A DNA stretch of 64,000 bases, from contig NC_061125.1 in assembly GCF_905220365.1 (NCBI RefSeq), positions 13,967,831 to 14,031,830 on the forward strand, in the 5' to 3' direction. This DNA is from Vanessa cardui. Its lineage: Eukaryota > Arthropoda > Insecta > Lepidoptera > Nymphalidae. Both the position numbers and the translations under genes were made by a program. Of this stretch, positions 34,921 to 47,339 are shown in pieces (the stretch's first letter is position 1; every line of letters starts with the position of its first letter). The notes beneath the pieces were generated by a model. That model searched no databases. It was not told the origin of the DNA and was given only the letters and a program-made list of their open reading frames with translations.

Positions 34921-35160
34921 GGATATCTGCTTCCTAACCTGATCGTAGTTGAACGATAATCAGCGGGTGGCCATATTATCGCCCGCAGTTGTGGCCACCA
35001 ACCATCGTTTTGACGTGGCTTGATTTGTGCGCGAGCGCAACGATCTATCCCATGCGCCAATTTATTGCCTTTTCTAGACTTATAGCGGGACTAACAACGA
35101 ATTAGAACGGTCGGCCTCGTTGCCACATGGAATTTGCTAGCGGTGAGAATCCAATCTTTG
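34921..35160. other. Unique GC-richer noncoding block
   Basis: Contains CAGCGGGTGGCCATATTATC, GCCCGCAGTTGTGGCC (inverted relative of 25749-25764) and GTGCGCGAGCGCAACG. No frame. Candidate regulatory DNA. Confidence 0.35.
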
Positions 35161-35520
35161 TACTACCAGTATCTACAAATTAATATTCAAGACAAATACA
35201 TAAAGAAATAAGCATTATTATAAGCCTGTAATTTAAAAGAAAATTCATAACACAGAAACATAATTACTCACGTAAATAAATCATGATAAAAAGGTGATTG
35301 AGTCATCGACTTAAATCAGAAGTAAAAATGAACAGGTAATCACACGAGCCGATAAAGGCACGGCTATAAAAACGACATAAAACAGTAATTAATGTACCAG
35401 GAGTTCATTTAACGCAAAACCATTGTTCAACATTAAGAACAATTTCAAATTGCAGATGATGAATTTGTTTTTGTTAGCTCGAGCGTTACGGAACGTTCGG
35501 TGACTTTGACTGCTCATACA

Positions 35521-35824
35521 ATAACAACAACAACAGCCTGTAAATTTCCCACTGTTGGGCTAAGGCCTCCTCTCCTATTAAGGAGAGGGTTTGAAACATA
35601 TCAAACCACGCTGTTCCAATGCGGGTTGGTGGACTACACATGTGGCGGAATTTCTATGAAATTTGACAGATGCAGGTTTCCTCACGATGTTTTCCTTCAC
35701 CGCCGAGCACGAGATGAATTATAAGCACAAATTAAGTACATATATATAGTGGTGCTTGCCTGGGTTTGAACCCGAAATCATCGGTTAAGATGCATGCGTT
35801 CTAACCACTGGGGCGTCTCAGCTC
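35521..35824 (-). mobile_element. tRNA-derived SINE (family A), full length
   Basis: Left end carries (AAC)n before CAGCCTGTAAATTTCCCACT, i.e. a GTT-repeat tail on the element strand. Body and head are complete to GTTCTAACCACTGGGGCGTC. Box B is GGGTTCAAACCCAGG; box A has one changed base (CGCCCCAGTGG against GGCCCAGTGG). One of the better-preserved copies. Confidence 0.9.
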
Positions 35825-36539
35825 TGGCTTCTTATAGAATGATTTTAAAATAATCCAAAATATATTATAAAAACTATAATGTTCTTGTTAATTGTTTTCT
35901 TACTCGAGTAAGTCCACTTATTCATGGGGTGCACATATTAAAAGGCATTTGATAGAAGCTGAGCGGGCCCACCTAGTGCCGCTTAAGATAACCGTGTACC
36001 TGCCATATAAATACTAAACATTTTGCTTTATTCGAAGACGGGTATTGTAGTATAAGAGCCTGTCATATATCAATATTTAGAGAAATAATATAAATATATA
36101 TGAATATTTAGAGAAACTCCAACAATCTATAACTATGTATAGAAAACTGACATCTTAGCCAATCTTAGTTATACATAGTCATAGTGCAAATTATTACAAG
36201 TTCGGTAAGAAAAAGTCCCCATGACACAAATCACACTCATTCAACGATATTTAGTTACACATAAGTAACTACTTGGTATAGTAAGATTTGCGATATATTT
36301 TTTTTTTGTAAAAAATATTTTTAACTATGTTTCTTCGGGTTGGAACTGACTACTACAATTCACACTAGTGCTAAATACGTAGACTAGCACTGTTCAGAGA
36401 TGCGCTTTTAAATCATATTAAAATGTTTTAACATTAATATTTTTATCATTATTCATTAAATTAGACGAAATGTGATTTAATACTTTTTAAGAAAAGTAAG
36501 TTGTAGTCTATATTAAAATTAAATCGTTAAAGTTCTACA
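35825..36539. other. AT-rich DNA, nothing assigned
   Basis: AATATTTAGAGAAA occurs twice within about 40 bp near 36075-36115, a small local duplication. No gene. Confidence 0.35.
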
Positions 36540-37110
36540 TATGTATATTAAGCGAAATGACACACAAACCAACACGCTATCCGTATCAAACGCGATTGAA
36601 AATCGTAAATATCCACCGAGCACGTGACACAGCACGATCGTACATAAACTACCCGTCGCCCGGATCCAATTTCGGTGAAATTTAATGTAAATGCATGAAT
36701 TTTCCCCGTGCCACTCGTACAATCAGTGTCGAGAGCTGACATTTGCATATGCGTTGCTGAAATATCCAGAATAGCTATTCCGCGATGCTTAACCGAGTTC
36801 AAAACTTGGCGAGGAAACGCTGCGGCGGGGTGTACCTCCTGTTTGACATAACGAGGGCGAGCGCTCTACGGGAGCCGCAATATTAAATGCATGTTGCATT
36901 CTCGAGATGCTCGTATGTTATAGCGCAAAAAATCATTACCCTCGAGACGTTATTAGTCTCGTTATCTTGTTGCATATGGCGAGGCGTGCGCCGTGCTCGA
37001 AGCTACTTCAACAGATTTGACACAAAAACGTTTGCAGGTGTTATGCTCCAGTTTATCTGGTGGAAAATCCGAATTAGCATCGAGCATCGCGCTCCGATAA
37101 CTTAGCACAT
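36540..37110. other. Unique higher-GC noncoding block
   Basis: GC-rich and CpG-containing (CCCGTCGCCCGGATCC; GCGTGCGCCGTGCTCGAAGC) with an ATTTGCAT word at 36741-36748. Short frames on both strands lack motifs. Candidate conserved regulatory DNA by composition. Confidence 0.35.
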
Positions 37111-37253
37111 GTCAATACCAACTGCCGTAAGTGATACGAGCATCTTGTAGATACCTAAGGTCTTAATCACCATATGGCTGATGTTTAATTATTAATTACA
37201 TAAAAAAACTTAAGACTATATTTCATTTAATGTTTCGTTAGTTAGTTAGTTGT

Positions 37254-37533
37254 AACTAGCTGTGCTGGCGATCCCGTAGGCGTATTAATGTAACAAAAAC
37301 ATGTTGTAGCCTAAGTTACTCCTTATTATATCAATTATCTGCCAGCGAAAGCCCCGTCTAAATCAGTCCAGCCGTTCCAGAGATTAGCCGGAACAAACAA
37401 ACAGACAGACAGACACACAAAAATTGCAAAAAAAACTGTTATATTGGTATATTAACCGTGTATATGTATACATTGAGTAAAAAGGATTAGTTTAATATAA
37501 CAAACAGACACTCCAATTTTATTATATTTATAG
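37254..37533 (+). repeat. Family D repeat, full length
   Basis: Preceded by a short (GTTA)n run. AACTAGCTGTGCTGGCGATC, GTAGCCTAAGTTACTCCTTA, CCAGCCGTTCCAGAGATTAG, an ACAGACAGACAGAC run and the end ACAGACACTCCAATTTTATT. Confidence 0.8.
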
Positions 37534-39999
37534 ATGTCGAAAGCCATATAAAATATCAGAAACTGCGCTATTAATGTCATACTGTTATCAAAGATAACGA
37601 TTTCAAATACACTAAAGTGGAATTCACGATTTTAACAGTCCCAATTACAATTGTTAGACAAGTGAGTAACAATTACTTGCTACAAGGAACCGGCATTAAA
37701 TAGGAAATAAGGTTTTAATAATTTACCTTCAAAGTCGTAAACAAAGATATTACAAATATATATAAATCCGTTCTAACCACTCGATCTTCTTGTTTCAAAT
37801 CGGTGTAATTCCTGATCCCTAAAAATCATACAGCCCCTTAACGTAGTACTCTCCCTTCGTTTCTATTGGATAGCCATCTTATGTCGGGAATGACAATATT
37901 GAAATAATTCTTACCTTGGTAATTATTAATACACAGTTGTGTTTTTCATTTAAAAACAATTTAGTTACAAAAAAATATAAATTTGTGACCAAATCGCTAA
38001 CTATATAGACAAAACCGAGCAAATATAATGACGAAATTATATGTAAATAAATAAAAGCAAGTTTTTAACGATGATTTCGGTAACATAAATTCACTAATAA
38101 TAAAACTAATATTTCTTAGGTGCTACTACAAATTACTTTACGCCTACTGCACAGCCAATCAAAGATCAATTCCATTTGATCCGTCTGAGCAGCTTAGTAT
38201 TGCTTGTTAACGAGAAACTGCCTACTACCTACTACCTACTACCTACTACCTACTGCCTAGACGGTGTGCGAATAAAGACACGCCCGACTGATTGGCGCGC
38301 CATAAACTGGTTTTAAGAAAGCAATCACTATTTATATCTTTAACGATAACTAGATTTCGATCAGATATTGTTAAGAGTTGCATCATAATATTTGTTTTAG
38401 AATTATTTGTAATACAATTCGTTGAACTTTTATTCATATATTTTCAATCAGGAAATGTTATGTCAACTGTATAAGTGCCTCCTAGTGATGTGAAGTTCGA
38501 TAATTGTGAGACCCGTATTTATTTTTTACTGTTATAACTGAATCGTAGTTCGTAGACAATTAAATAAATATTCATTGTTCGATATACTTTAAAAATAAAT
38601 TAATATTCTTAATTTATAATATATATGTTATAAATACTATACTACAACATCATTGCATATATATATTAAGTACTCAATAATGTGCCAAGTGTTGCAAGCC
38701 TCTTTAAAGTTATTAGAACTACCTAAAAGGCTTAAGCTGCAATATTCACTGTGATCAGTTGTATAGCGAATTAACTGAAAATTGTTGATCTACAGTGCTA
38801 TTTAGCGACGCCTCACAAAAGTGCATAATTTATTTATTTATTTATTTAATCGATACACCACAGTATTTGAAATATAACACTTAAAACAAGAATACAGAAA
38901 AAAGACACATACAACTTCAAACACTTAATAGGTATATAATATAAATCACATCAGATCAATTAAATTAATATATTCGATAAAGAAGCATTTCACGTACTTA
39001 TTGATTGACAAATTAAAAACCATACTGACCTGAGAAGAATCGGCAAAAGAAACTCAGCGGTATTCGTAAATTTCTTACTTATAAAAAAATACGTATATAT
39101 AAAAACGATACCAATAACCTTTTTTGTTAAATTTAAATTCACACGAAGTCACGGGCACAGCGAGTGTAACATAAATACAATTTAATATAACACACGTATC
39201 TTTATCTCAGAATAACAACAAGCTATTTCCAACAGCATGTCCAATTTGAAGATTATTAAATCCCATTTCGCTTGCAAATAGCACGTAATAACGCTTCCTT
39301 TAAATTTAAATGTATATTTCTTTAAAAAACTCGTGTTTTAATTAAGACAAACGATAAATCAATATTCACTTCAGCAATTAAAAACGCCCAGTAAAAATCT
39401 AACATCGAAAATAATTGAATTTCAGCTTTGGTCAAGCTGGAGATCATAATTAAAAAATGTGACAATTTAGGGTTCCGCGATTTAAGTTTAAAACTTCGTT
39501 ATGTTTAGGAAATCATGAATGAATAATTATTTATAATAATTTTATACGTTTACATGAAAACTACCTAAATCATCCTATTGGAAAAAAAACTACCGATAAA
39601 GGCGTGCAACTGGTTTAATGACCAATAAAAACGACTATGCTTAAAAATTTTATAAGCGTCGGTGTTGTAAAACCAATTTGCCCGCTTCATTACATTTATT
39701 TGAAATGCGATATTATTTTTATATCACTTCTTAATGTTGTCAATTAACGCAAAACTCTAAAAATATGCTATTTTTAAGACAAACTTTATTTATATTTTTA
39801 AAATTATAATCGAAGGAAGAAGTTTACCAATGAGGAACATCTAACAGTTGCGTTCTTTCAAAATAATATTACAATATGAATATAACCGATCTATGGTATC
39901 GTACAAATCAAAAAACACAACCATGGCCGCACACATATCAGTATGCCTATAGCTTAGGAGACTTCATATCGTAAAGCTATCAAACAATGACACGACGTT
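37534..39999. other. Long AT-rich stretch
   Basis: Apart from the heptamer array at 38219-38256 no supported feature is seen. TTATTTATTTATTTA near 38830 and GAGAAGAATCGGCAAAAGAA near 39035 faintly recall retroelement tails but cannot be assigned. Confidence 0.35.
38219..38256. repeat. Heptamer tandem repeat (CCTACTA)n
   Basis: Five near-perfect tandem copies of CCTACTA with a final variant CCTACTG. Simple minisatellite. Confidence 0.9.
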
Positions 40000-40300
40000 C
40001 GTTCGAGATTAAATTTAAGCCCACGCCATGTCTCACATTACAAGTGGAGCGGGCAATGGATTTCTGAGACCAGCGAAACCATTCATTCATATAGAATTCA
40101 TTTCATTTGCCTACTGGAGGAACGGGAACGATCGCAGATACACAAAGATCGTTTTAAATTCGGACGCGATCGGCATAAAACGCGCAAACTTAAATAAACG
40201 AAAGAAACTTTAATGGACGCATTTATACAACAATTACCGGTTATCAAAGAGCAATTAAAGAGGCAACGCGCGAACCGAGAGACCCGCCCCGCATGCTCGA
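40000..40300. other. Unique GC-richer noncoding block
   Basis: Contains AGTGGAGCGGGCA at 40043-40055, repeated at 42023-42035, and GCAACGCGCGAACCGAGAGA near 40265. The short frame at 40028-40213 has no motif. Confidence 0.3.
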
Positions 40301-40779
40301 TTTACTTTTGACTTCGATTAATCGTTCTTTTTGTTCGGATCCAATCTTACTAATTTGCATAAGAATGTTACTGTTGGAATATTAGTCGTTTAGTGAGGCG
40401 GCATGTACAATTTTCTTCTAATTCTCTTATATACGATACACAAGACACAGATGCAGCCTAGATGATATGATATAAACTAAGAACATGGAAACACATCCAT
40501 TCCATCCGATGTCAACAATAGAATTGTACCACGGGTGCAAAGACTGCCTTATCTTGAACCATCATGTGGTACTTAGTTGCATTCCAAAAGAGGCCTTACT
40601 TTATTTGTATATACCTAATAAGAGATATATCTCGAGCAACAAGACAGTTCAAGAGAGTAATCGAATCGAAGTAATGTTTAATTAACAATAGAAAGATCGG
40701 AATCCTCACCTACTTCACACGTTAACTCTATAAATAAACAAGAAGATATTTGCGTATTTATATAAACGAGACATTGACA

Positions 40780-40880
40780 TGCTGACAAGGTTGATGAGTC
40801 ATGACGCCGGGTTTGCGCCGACGACGTCTGGCCGGGCGGTGTTTGCGCAACGCAACTAGGCGAACGTTGCATTCATGAAA
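40780..40880. promoter_or_regulatory. GC-rich block with AP-1 and C/EBP-like sites
   Basis: TGAGTCA (40795-40801) and the palindrome TTGCGCAA (40843-40850) lie 41 bp apart in a CpG-rich block of about 100 bp within AT-rich DNA. These are the standard core words for bZIP factors. Function is inferred from words only. Confidence 0.3.
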
Positions 40881-41501
40881 TATCAAACTTGAACTTATAA
40901 AACGGTCAAGCTCAATGTAGATAGTATCAATGAATTCATCGCTTTAAATCTGTTAATCGTAAATAATATCATTAGCTCACGAAATTTGCGAATCGAATGA
41001 ATAAAATGGAAAATTTTCGTCGGCAACAACGACTCGGATCGAATACAGTTTAGAGTAAAAAAAACTAATTAAGTAGCACTCAATATAAGGCTGTGTATAC
41101 ATTACACCAATCAATCGTCTAGACAAAGTAAAAAAACTGCAATATCGATCGACTATTTAATTTATTATATAGACGAATTACGCCGTGTGATAAGATTCTC
41201 AAACATCCATTAATATACTAAATTGATGCGAAGTGATACAACAAATTGCCAGTCACAAATCACCTTCGATTTAATTACAGTTTTTTCACTCTTGCAAATA
41301 TACACAACACACATACATAGATACATTCGTGTCTATACTAAGCGCACTCACACAACAACATCTAAATACACACACAAGCTCAGCAACTACCAGTCCGATT
41401 TAAATGATATCATGAGTAACTTCAACAAATGTATCAATGCAAAACTTAAAAGCCATCTAGAATATTGTCAAAAACTCATATAAAATAATTGATTATATTA
41501 T
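40881..41501. other. AT-rich DNA, nothing assigned
   Basis: A plus-strand open frame of 86 codons (41223-41483) is Thr/His/Ser-rich with CA-type simple sequence; no domain is seen and it is not called. Confidence 0.3.
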
Positions 41502-41760
41502 ACTAGCGCCCCGGCTTTCTCAAGGGTGCAATACTAATACTAAATATAGTGCAGAACTTGTTTATTTACGACATCACACTACAAACGTCTAAAAATATCA
41601 GTGTTTCTTTACTAGATTTTCCATGTATTATATACAAAAACATTCTCGAATAACTCTATCTATTAAAAAACCGCATCAAAATCCGTTGCGTAGTTTTAAA
41701 GGTTTAAGCACACATAGGTATATAGGGATAGAAAAAGCGACTTTGTTTTATACTATGTAA
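41502..41760 (+). repeat. Family F repeat, full length
   Basis: ACTAGCGCCCCGGCTTTCTC, GGGTGCAATACTAATACTAA, GCATCAAAATCCGTTGCGTA and AAGCGACTTTGTTTTATACT in order. Other copies are at 9345, 52727 and 55929. Confidence 0.75.
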
Positions 41761-41999
41761 GCAATAAGCAACATCACAGGACACATTCTTATCTACTAAC
41801 TCGCAATGGAAAAGCACGTTACTATTTTATTACTATTTATATTTAATATAATAAACACAAACGTCAGATTCATAAGTAATTAAATCCCAAGCAAAGGCAG
41901 ATTTGCCCAACTATTCGATATTGATACATTTTCTTACACCCATACATATTAAATAGCGTCAAAGTGACCACAAAACATTTTAACCTAATTTAAATAAAT

Positions 42000-42160
42000 G
42001 ATCGGAGCCTACGTATGCGCCTAGTGGAGCGGGCAGGTGGTTCTAGGCTATGGGAAGATCGGCCGTGCGCGTCCGAACAGAACCGAAACTAATCGCCGCT
42101 AATTGTGACGATCCTCACTTACCGAGACCGGAATAGATCCGTAAATCTTTCGTAAGTACA
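42000..42160. other. Unique GC-rich noncoding block
   Basis: Contains AGTGGAGCGGGCA (42023-42035), GATCGGCCGTGCGCGTCCGA and TAATCGCCGCTAATTGTGAC. No frame. Confidence 0.3.
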
Positions 42161-42767
42161 TTCTATCGTACTATATATATTCTACATTATTGAAGTAACT
42201 TGTTTTTGATTTAATTAGATAAATAATGTATAAATTATATTAGCGACATAAATCTTATAGCAATACATGTTAAAATATATTAGTAGTCTATAATCTTAAT
42301 TTTATTTCATATTACATTAATTTTAATTTAATATAATCAAGAGTAGGTAAGAATTATTTTTAAAATTTTACACGTAACTATTTGCCACTTGCGGCTTTGC
42401 TCGTAAAAAAATTATCCAACTTCAAAATTAGAATAGATAGACTAAAAATAAAAAATATACATATATCTATGAAACGACTAGATCGATTTAGATGAAAATT
42501 ACACTGTTCCCTAAAACAAGTTAACTAATTAAACTGAAACGAACGAACGAACTTACGAAATTAAGAACACGTGCTTGGAAGCCCAAATGGATCATCATAA
42601 TCAAATATAATTAAAATTTAACAATGATACACACACGTCGAACTGTCAACCGTCATTTTTTAAAGTCGGTTAAAATATCATTTGACATTAAAAACAAATG
42701 AAACTCTATATGCCGAAGCTTACACCCTAGTTTTACTTTGATAAGTACATAGATTGCCTTTGTTTCT
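42161..42767. other. AT-rich DNA, nothing assigned
   Basis: Unique AT-rich sequence. Confidence 0.4.
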
Positions 42768-42941
42768 ATTTTTTTATGGTATAGGTTGGCGGACGAGCAT
42801 ATGGGCCACCTGATGGTAAGTGGTCACCATCACCCATAGACAATGACGCTGTAAGAAATATTAACTATTCCTTACATCGTCAATGTGCCACCAACCTTGG
42901 GAACTAAGATGTTATGTTCCATGTGCCTGTAGTTGCACTGG
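42768..42941 (+). repeat. Family B element, 3' truncated
   Basis: Near-identical to the reference copy from TTTTTTATGGTATAGGTTGG to TGTAGTTGCACTGG and then stops abruptly. Confidence 0.85.
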
Positions 42942-43895
42942 GAATTCTAGGAAATTCTAAAGAAACTCGAATACGAGTATAATTATGTTAGCGATACATT
43001 TAGATATATAAATCCGAAATAACGTGACGAGCTAATTGTAATATATGTTAAACACTGTAACTACCGCCGAACGAATGTAGCGAGTGAGATACCTTAATTA
43101 AACACTGAACGATATAAATCGTAATCAGACAGAGGAAATAAAAAAAAATCCAAAAACGTAACATTATCAAAAGAGATCAAGACGATGTGTCCCGACCCGT
43201 TCCTGATCAATGTCTTTATACCGAGTATTTGAATATTCAGTGTGATGCCACGAAATGCATAATTTATACATCCTGACTAATTTAAAATACTCGTTATTCC
43301 TTACGCCTTGTATAAATATCTTAACGAATTTTTAATAAAGTTATGTAAATACGATGGTAAATGAAAGAATGCTATATTATATTTCAGAAGAAGCATGAAG
43401 CAATACTGTATCCGATCTCAACTAATTGATGTCGATTTGACATTTCTGTTGGAACTGAATATTTCTTTACATAAATATACACTCCGACGGTTGTTGACCA
43501 TTTCTTAATAGCTTTATACAACCATTTTTAAATATAACTACTTCTAGAGAAAGGCATTTTGAATTTGACAACTTACAACATAAATTTTATAATTTTGGAA
43601 ATATCTGCCTATAAAATCTTATTTTATATGACACGTTCGGTGTCAAATGAAGTGGGTTAATTTATCGGATGTATTAATTAATTTATTTGAAAAAGAATGT
43701 CTGAAATGATCAACTGATAATAACGACTCTCTCTCTCTTCAAAGTGAATACAGCTAAGTTGTTCCAGCGTCTATGTTCCTGGTAACTTTTCAAGTATTGG
43801 AGCCAAAAATAATTAGGCATGTCCTAGACAAGCTAGTTTCTTTACATACAATGAAAAAAAAATCATGACTGGTAGTAGAATAAGCAATGAGAAGT
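42942..43895. other. AT-rich DNA, nothing assigned
   Basis: No window repeat or supported frame. Confidence 0.4.
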
Positions 43896-43905
43896 ACTAT
43901 AAATA

Positions 43906-44144
43906 AATAAATAAATAAATAAATATGAGACAACATCACATACATTACTCTGATCCCAATGTAAGTAGCTATAGCACTTGTGTTATGGAAATCAGAAGTA
44001 ACGACGTACAACAAACACCCAGACACAGACAACATAGAAAACTAATGGTAATCTTCATTGACTCGGCCGGGAATCGAACCCGGGACCTCAGAGTGGCGTA
44101 CCCATGAAAACCGGTGTACACACCACTCGACCATGGAGGTCGTC
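43906..44144 (-). mobile_element. tRNA-derived SINE (family J), full length
   Basis: The minus strand begins GACGACCTCCATGGTCGAGT (box A region), continues to box B in CCCGGGTTCGATTCCCGGCC, then a body including GGGATCAGAGTAATGTATGT, and ends in ATTT tandem repeats. ACTATAAATA (43896-43905) and ACTATAGATA (44145-44154) flank it as a target duplication with one mismatch. The plus-strand frame at 43925-44107 ending AGNRTRDLRVAYP is the well-known spurious peptide produced by such tRNA-like heads. Confidence 0.9.
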
Positions 44145-44260
44145 ACTATAGATAAATATTCGTTCATATGTCCACTATGTAGCCCCTAAGCTCCATCCGA
44201 TTGTGATAACAATATTGCGTGACGCTTTTCATACGTCAGCAAAGGCCACAGCCAAAAAGA

Positions 44261-44395
44261 ACAAGTGTTGGCTATTCCATGTGTTTAATACTGCTTATGA
44301 TTCACCTCGTGCTTGGCAGTTAATTAGAAAATGAGTCTATTTTCAATTATATTCTACCCAATGTTAATTCACCGACCCGTTATCGTGTAGCGTGC
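44261..44395 (+). repeat. Family A SINE fragment
   Basis: ATGTGTTTAATACTGCTTAT, GATTCACCTCGTGCTTGGCA and a decayed CACCGACCC region follow the A body. Head and tail are missing. Confidence 0.5.
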
Positions 44396-44971
44396 TAAGC
44401 TTAAAACAAATAAAAACTTAACATAAGTTGTACATATATTCCTATATAAAAACTTTTATATAAAACCTTATTACACGTATTAAGTAATCAATACAAGTTT
44501 AAATGAATCAAGTCGAATTCGATGCTACATTTTAAAAATATATATAAAGAAATATGTGTGCATAAGATCTTAAATGTTTCAAGAGCTACTAACATTTCAG
44601 AGATGTTATAGTTTTTAACTACATCTCCTTAGCTCACAAATATGATAATTACCCACTTAAGTAAATTGGTTCTCATAATCGTTTATTTTTTTCTTAATGA
44701 CTTAATTGAGTTTAAAATACACAGCAGTAAAATTATTATGTAAAGGAATGTTGTTCTAAAAGGAATAAGCGGTTATGTTATTGTTCATTTTTAATTTGCA
44801 TACTACTATACTGTCTTAATTTGTTTACGCTGCATACTTAAATATATGTACATGTGTTTATAGGTCATACTATAAAATAACCAATATTAAGCTCCCCGTG
44901 GTATCGTGGCAAAATTCTAGCCGCTTGCCGAACTAGCAAATAATATAATATCAATATTATAAACATGTATA

Positions 44972-45250
44972 CAATATTATAAATGCGACAGTAACTCTGT
45001 ATAAGATTTTGAATAAACATGGTTATTTTTATTACTAAAGTTATTAATTGCGAGATATCTCGGGTTCACGAGACTCTCGTGAACAAGACATTCGTAGATA
45101 ATGTCGAAATGAATAAAAATAAAAAACATGGTAAATATCCCGCAATTAATAACTGTAGTAACTCTGTTTGTTTGTTACACTTTAACGGCTAAGTCTATGA
45201 ACCGAATTAGATGAAATTTAGAAAATGAGATAGAGCCCCACGGATGGACA
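44972..45250 (-). repeat. Family E repeat interrupted by an insertion
   Basis: AATATTATAAATGCGACAGT with AACTCTGT is the E end in reverse; after the 156-bp insert the element resumes at AGTAACTCTGTTTGTTTGTT and continues through CGAATTAGATGAAATTTAG. Confidence 0.65.
45001..45156. mobile_element. 156-bp palindromic insertion with 11-bp duplication
   Basis: AGTAACTCTGT is present at 44990-45000 and again at 45157-45167. The insert holds an imperfect inverted repeat (AGTTATTAATTGCGAGATAT at 45039-45058 against its complement at 45135-45154, one mismatch) and a central hairpin GTTCACGAG-ACT-CTCGTGAAC at 45064-45084. No coding capacity. It resembles a small non-autonomous element; the class is unclear, because the inverted repeats are not at the very ends. 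Confidence 0.65.
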
Positions 45251-45539
45251 AGGTCTATCTATCTTTTACACGTAACACCTACAAGCACCCTGGCTAACAA
45301 GCGAACTAACCCACAGGACTTGAACAAGAAAAAATAATTTAACATTTTTGAAATTTTATTATTGTTTAAATTTAAAAGAATAATAATAACAGTATCATAA
45401 ATGTTACTATTACCGCTTACTGTAATTATTTATTTGATTAAATATATAATAAAGTAGACATGACAAAAATAATCACAAAAAAATGAACGGTTATATAATT
45501 ATTATTATAATAGAGAAAGAATATGATAATGTTTGTAAT

Positions 45540-46560
45540 CAAGGATGATTGGGAGCCGAGTATGGTGCGCAGGCGCCGTACACACGTCTCGTTGTGCGGC
45601 TATTAACTGTATAAGATCAATGGGTTTTATACTCGTGGGCGGAACGCTTCATTAACTATTATAACATAAAAGCAGCCCGAACTGATTAGTTCCTTGAACG
45701 TCTAACCCATATTATAAACGGTATTTATTCTGGCATTTTTATTGAGCTCTCGGATTTCTATTGTTACGTAATACTTTTATTGGTCGTAATAATACAAACA
45801 AAGGAAAGAACACCTACGGACGACACATCGACGGTACACGAGAAACACAATACGGACAAGATCTATAAAATAAGAAGTGTATACGTGTTCGACTCGTTTA
45901 TTGATATCAGTCGACGGAAGATGAGTAATACATGGGCGATGCCACTTGTACAATGGAGACACGAATTACGCAGTAGCGACTAGTTATCTGATTATAAATA
46001 TTATTGTCCATTCTTTTAGGTGAGACGGTCATTAATCGAGCGGTCGATAGCGCGGGTATCGCCTTACGGACGCCATTGTTGCTCCACAGCTTGTTCCTAT
46101 TTATCATGACGCCTTGAATATTGTTCTGGTGCATACAAAGCGATGCGCAACGAACTAACCTCGGAGACGGCTTTATCTCGCTGCAGAAACACTAATATTA
46201 ATATTAAATATTAAAATTCAGATTACCATCGAGACAGACGGATTGTGTAATTTTAATTACACATTCTTATACAATCTTAATCAGCATCGTATATCACGCA
46301 TATTAGAGTCACGGTTTCGTCAATGTTAAAATAATTTGCATATAAATTACTTTCGACGATGCGTAAATCTACGTGTTGCTCGTAAGGAATAGAGATTAAT
46401 GTGGTAGGTGTCTCCGGCGGGCAACGGGAGACAAGTTAAGCCGACATCCGTCAACGCCGTCCGTAATCGCCGAATCGAAGATCAATGCTAAGCCCGGCTT
46501 ATTGAACTTCAACGGATTCAGATCCGACAAACTCGTTCCGAGTTCATCGGTCGCCCCGCT
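45540..46560. other. Unique higher-GC noncoding block
   Basis: Several CpG-rich patches: 45550-45600 (GTGCGCAGGCGCCGTACACA), 45800-45980, 46020-46100 and 46400-46560 (GTCTCCGGCGGGCAACGGGA). Short frames on both strands have no motif. Candidate regulatory DNA. Confidence 0.3.
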
Positions 46561-46980
46561 TACTTGACTATTCACATGCTTATCTTTTCTAAATCTGACA
46601 GCATTCCGTTCATTAGACTTTCATATACCCTCATACGAACCTACGCGCATACGGCCATATGTGAAAACCGTCCTATTTATAATCTATATAATCTCGAGTC
46701 AATATACGCTCGAAAACTAATTTATATTTTAAAGCTACAGTTTGTTAAAATGATCGCGATATGCTTATCGCGGGAAGCATTGAATGTAAATAATAATTCT
46801 TTCTGCGATAGATACTCCGTTTATTGAATAAAGTTATCGACTGTTTGAATTCAATTTTCAATTCTTAACAGCTGAGCAGTAAACATAAATGTCAAACAAC
46901 ATAAATACGACAAAGAATATAAAAAGAGTAATATATCATCAAAATTTAAGGCAGTTCAAAACACGGGTAATAGATTAGAT

Positions 46981-47269
46981 TTGTTTTGTTTTATAGTATA
47001 GGTTGGCGGACGAGTGGCCCATATGCCACCTGATTTTAAGTGGATCCATAGACAATGACGCTGTAAGAAATATTAACTATTCCTTACATCGTCTATGTAC
47101 CACCAACCTTGGGAACTAAGATGTTATGGCCCTTGTGCCTGTAGTTACACTGGCTTACTCACTCTTCAAACCGGAACACAACAATACTGAGTACTGTTAT
47201 TTGGCGGTAGAATAACTGATGAGTGGGTGCTACCTACCCAGACGGTCTTGCACAAAGTCCTACCACCAA
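46981..47269 (+). repeat. Family B element, near full length
   Basis: Matches the reference copy throughout; the first part shows a rearranged GAGTGGCCCATATGCCACCT and a short deletion after AAGTGGATCCATAG. Confidence 0.8.
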
Positions 47270-47339
47270 ATAAAATTATATTTAGTCATATAAAAAAAAT
47301 TAAAAAGGTAATTCGAAAAACCAATATATAAGAAACTAA

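Noticed and set aside
38219..38256. Possible CRISPR-like or satellite array
   Set aside because: It is a simple heptamer repeat without spacers.
43925..44107. Open frame ending AGNRTRDLRVAYP
   Set aside because: It is the antisense reading of a tRNA-derived SINE head (family J); this peptide type is a common annotation artefact.
45001..45156. Possible microRNA precursor from the central hairpin
   Set aside because: The stem is only 9 bp with a 3-nt loop, too short for a precursor, and it is embedded in a mobile insert.
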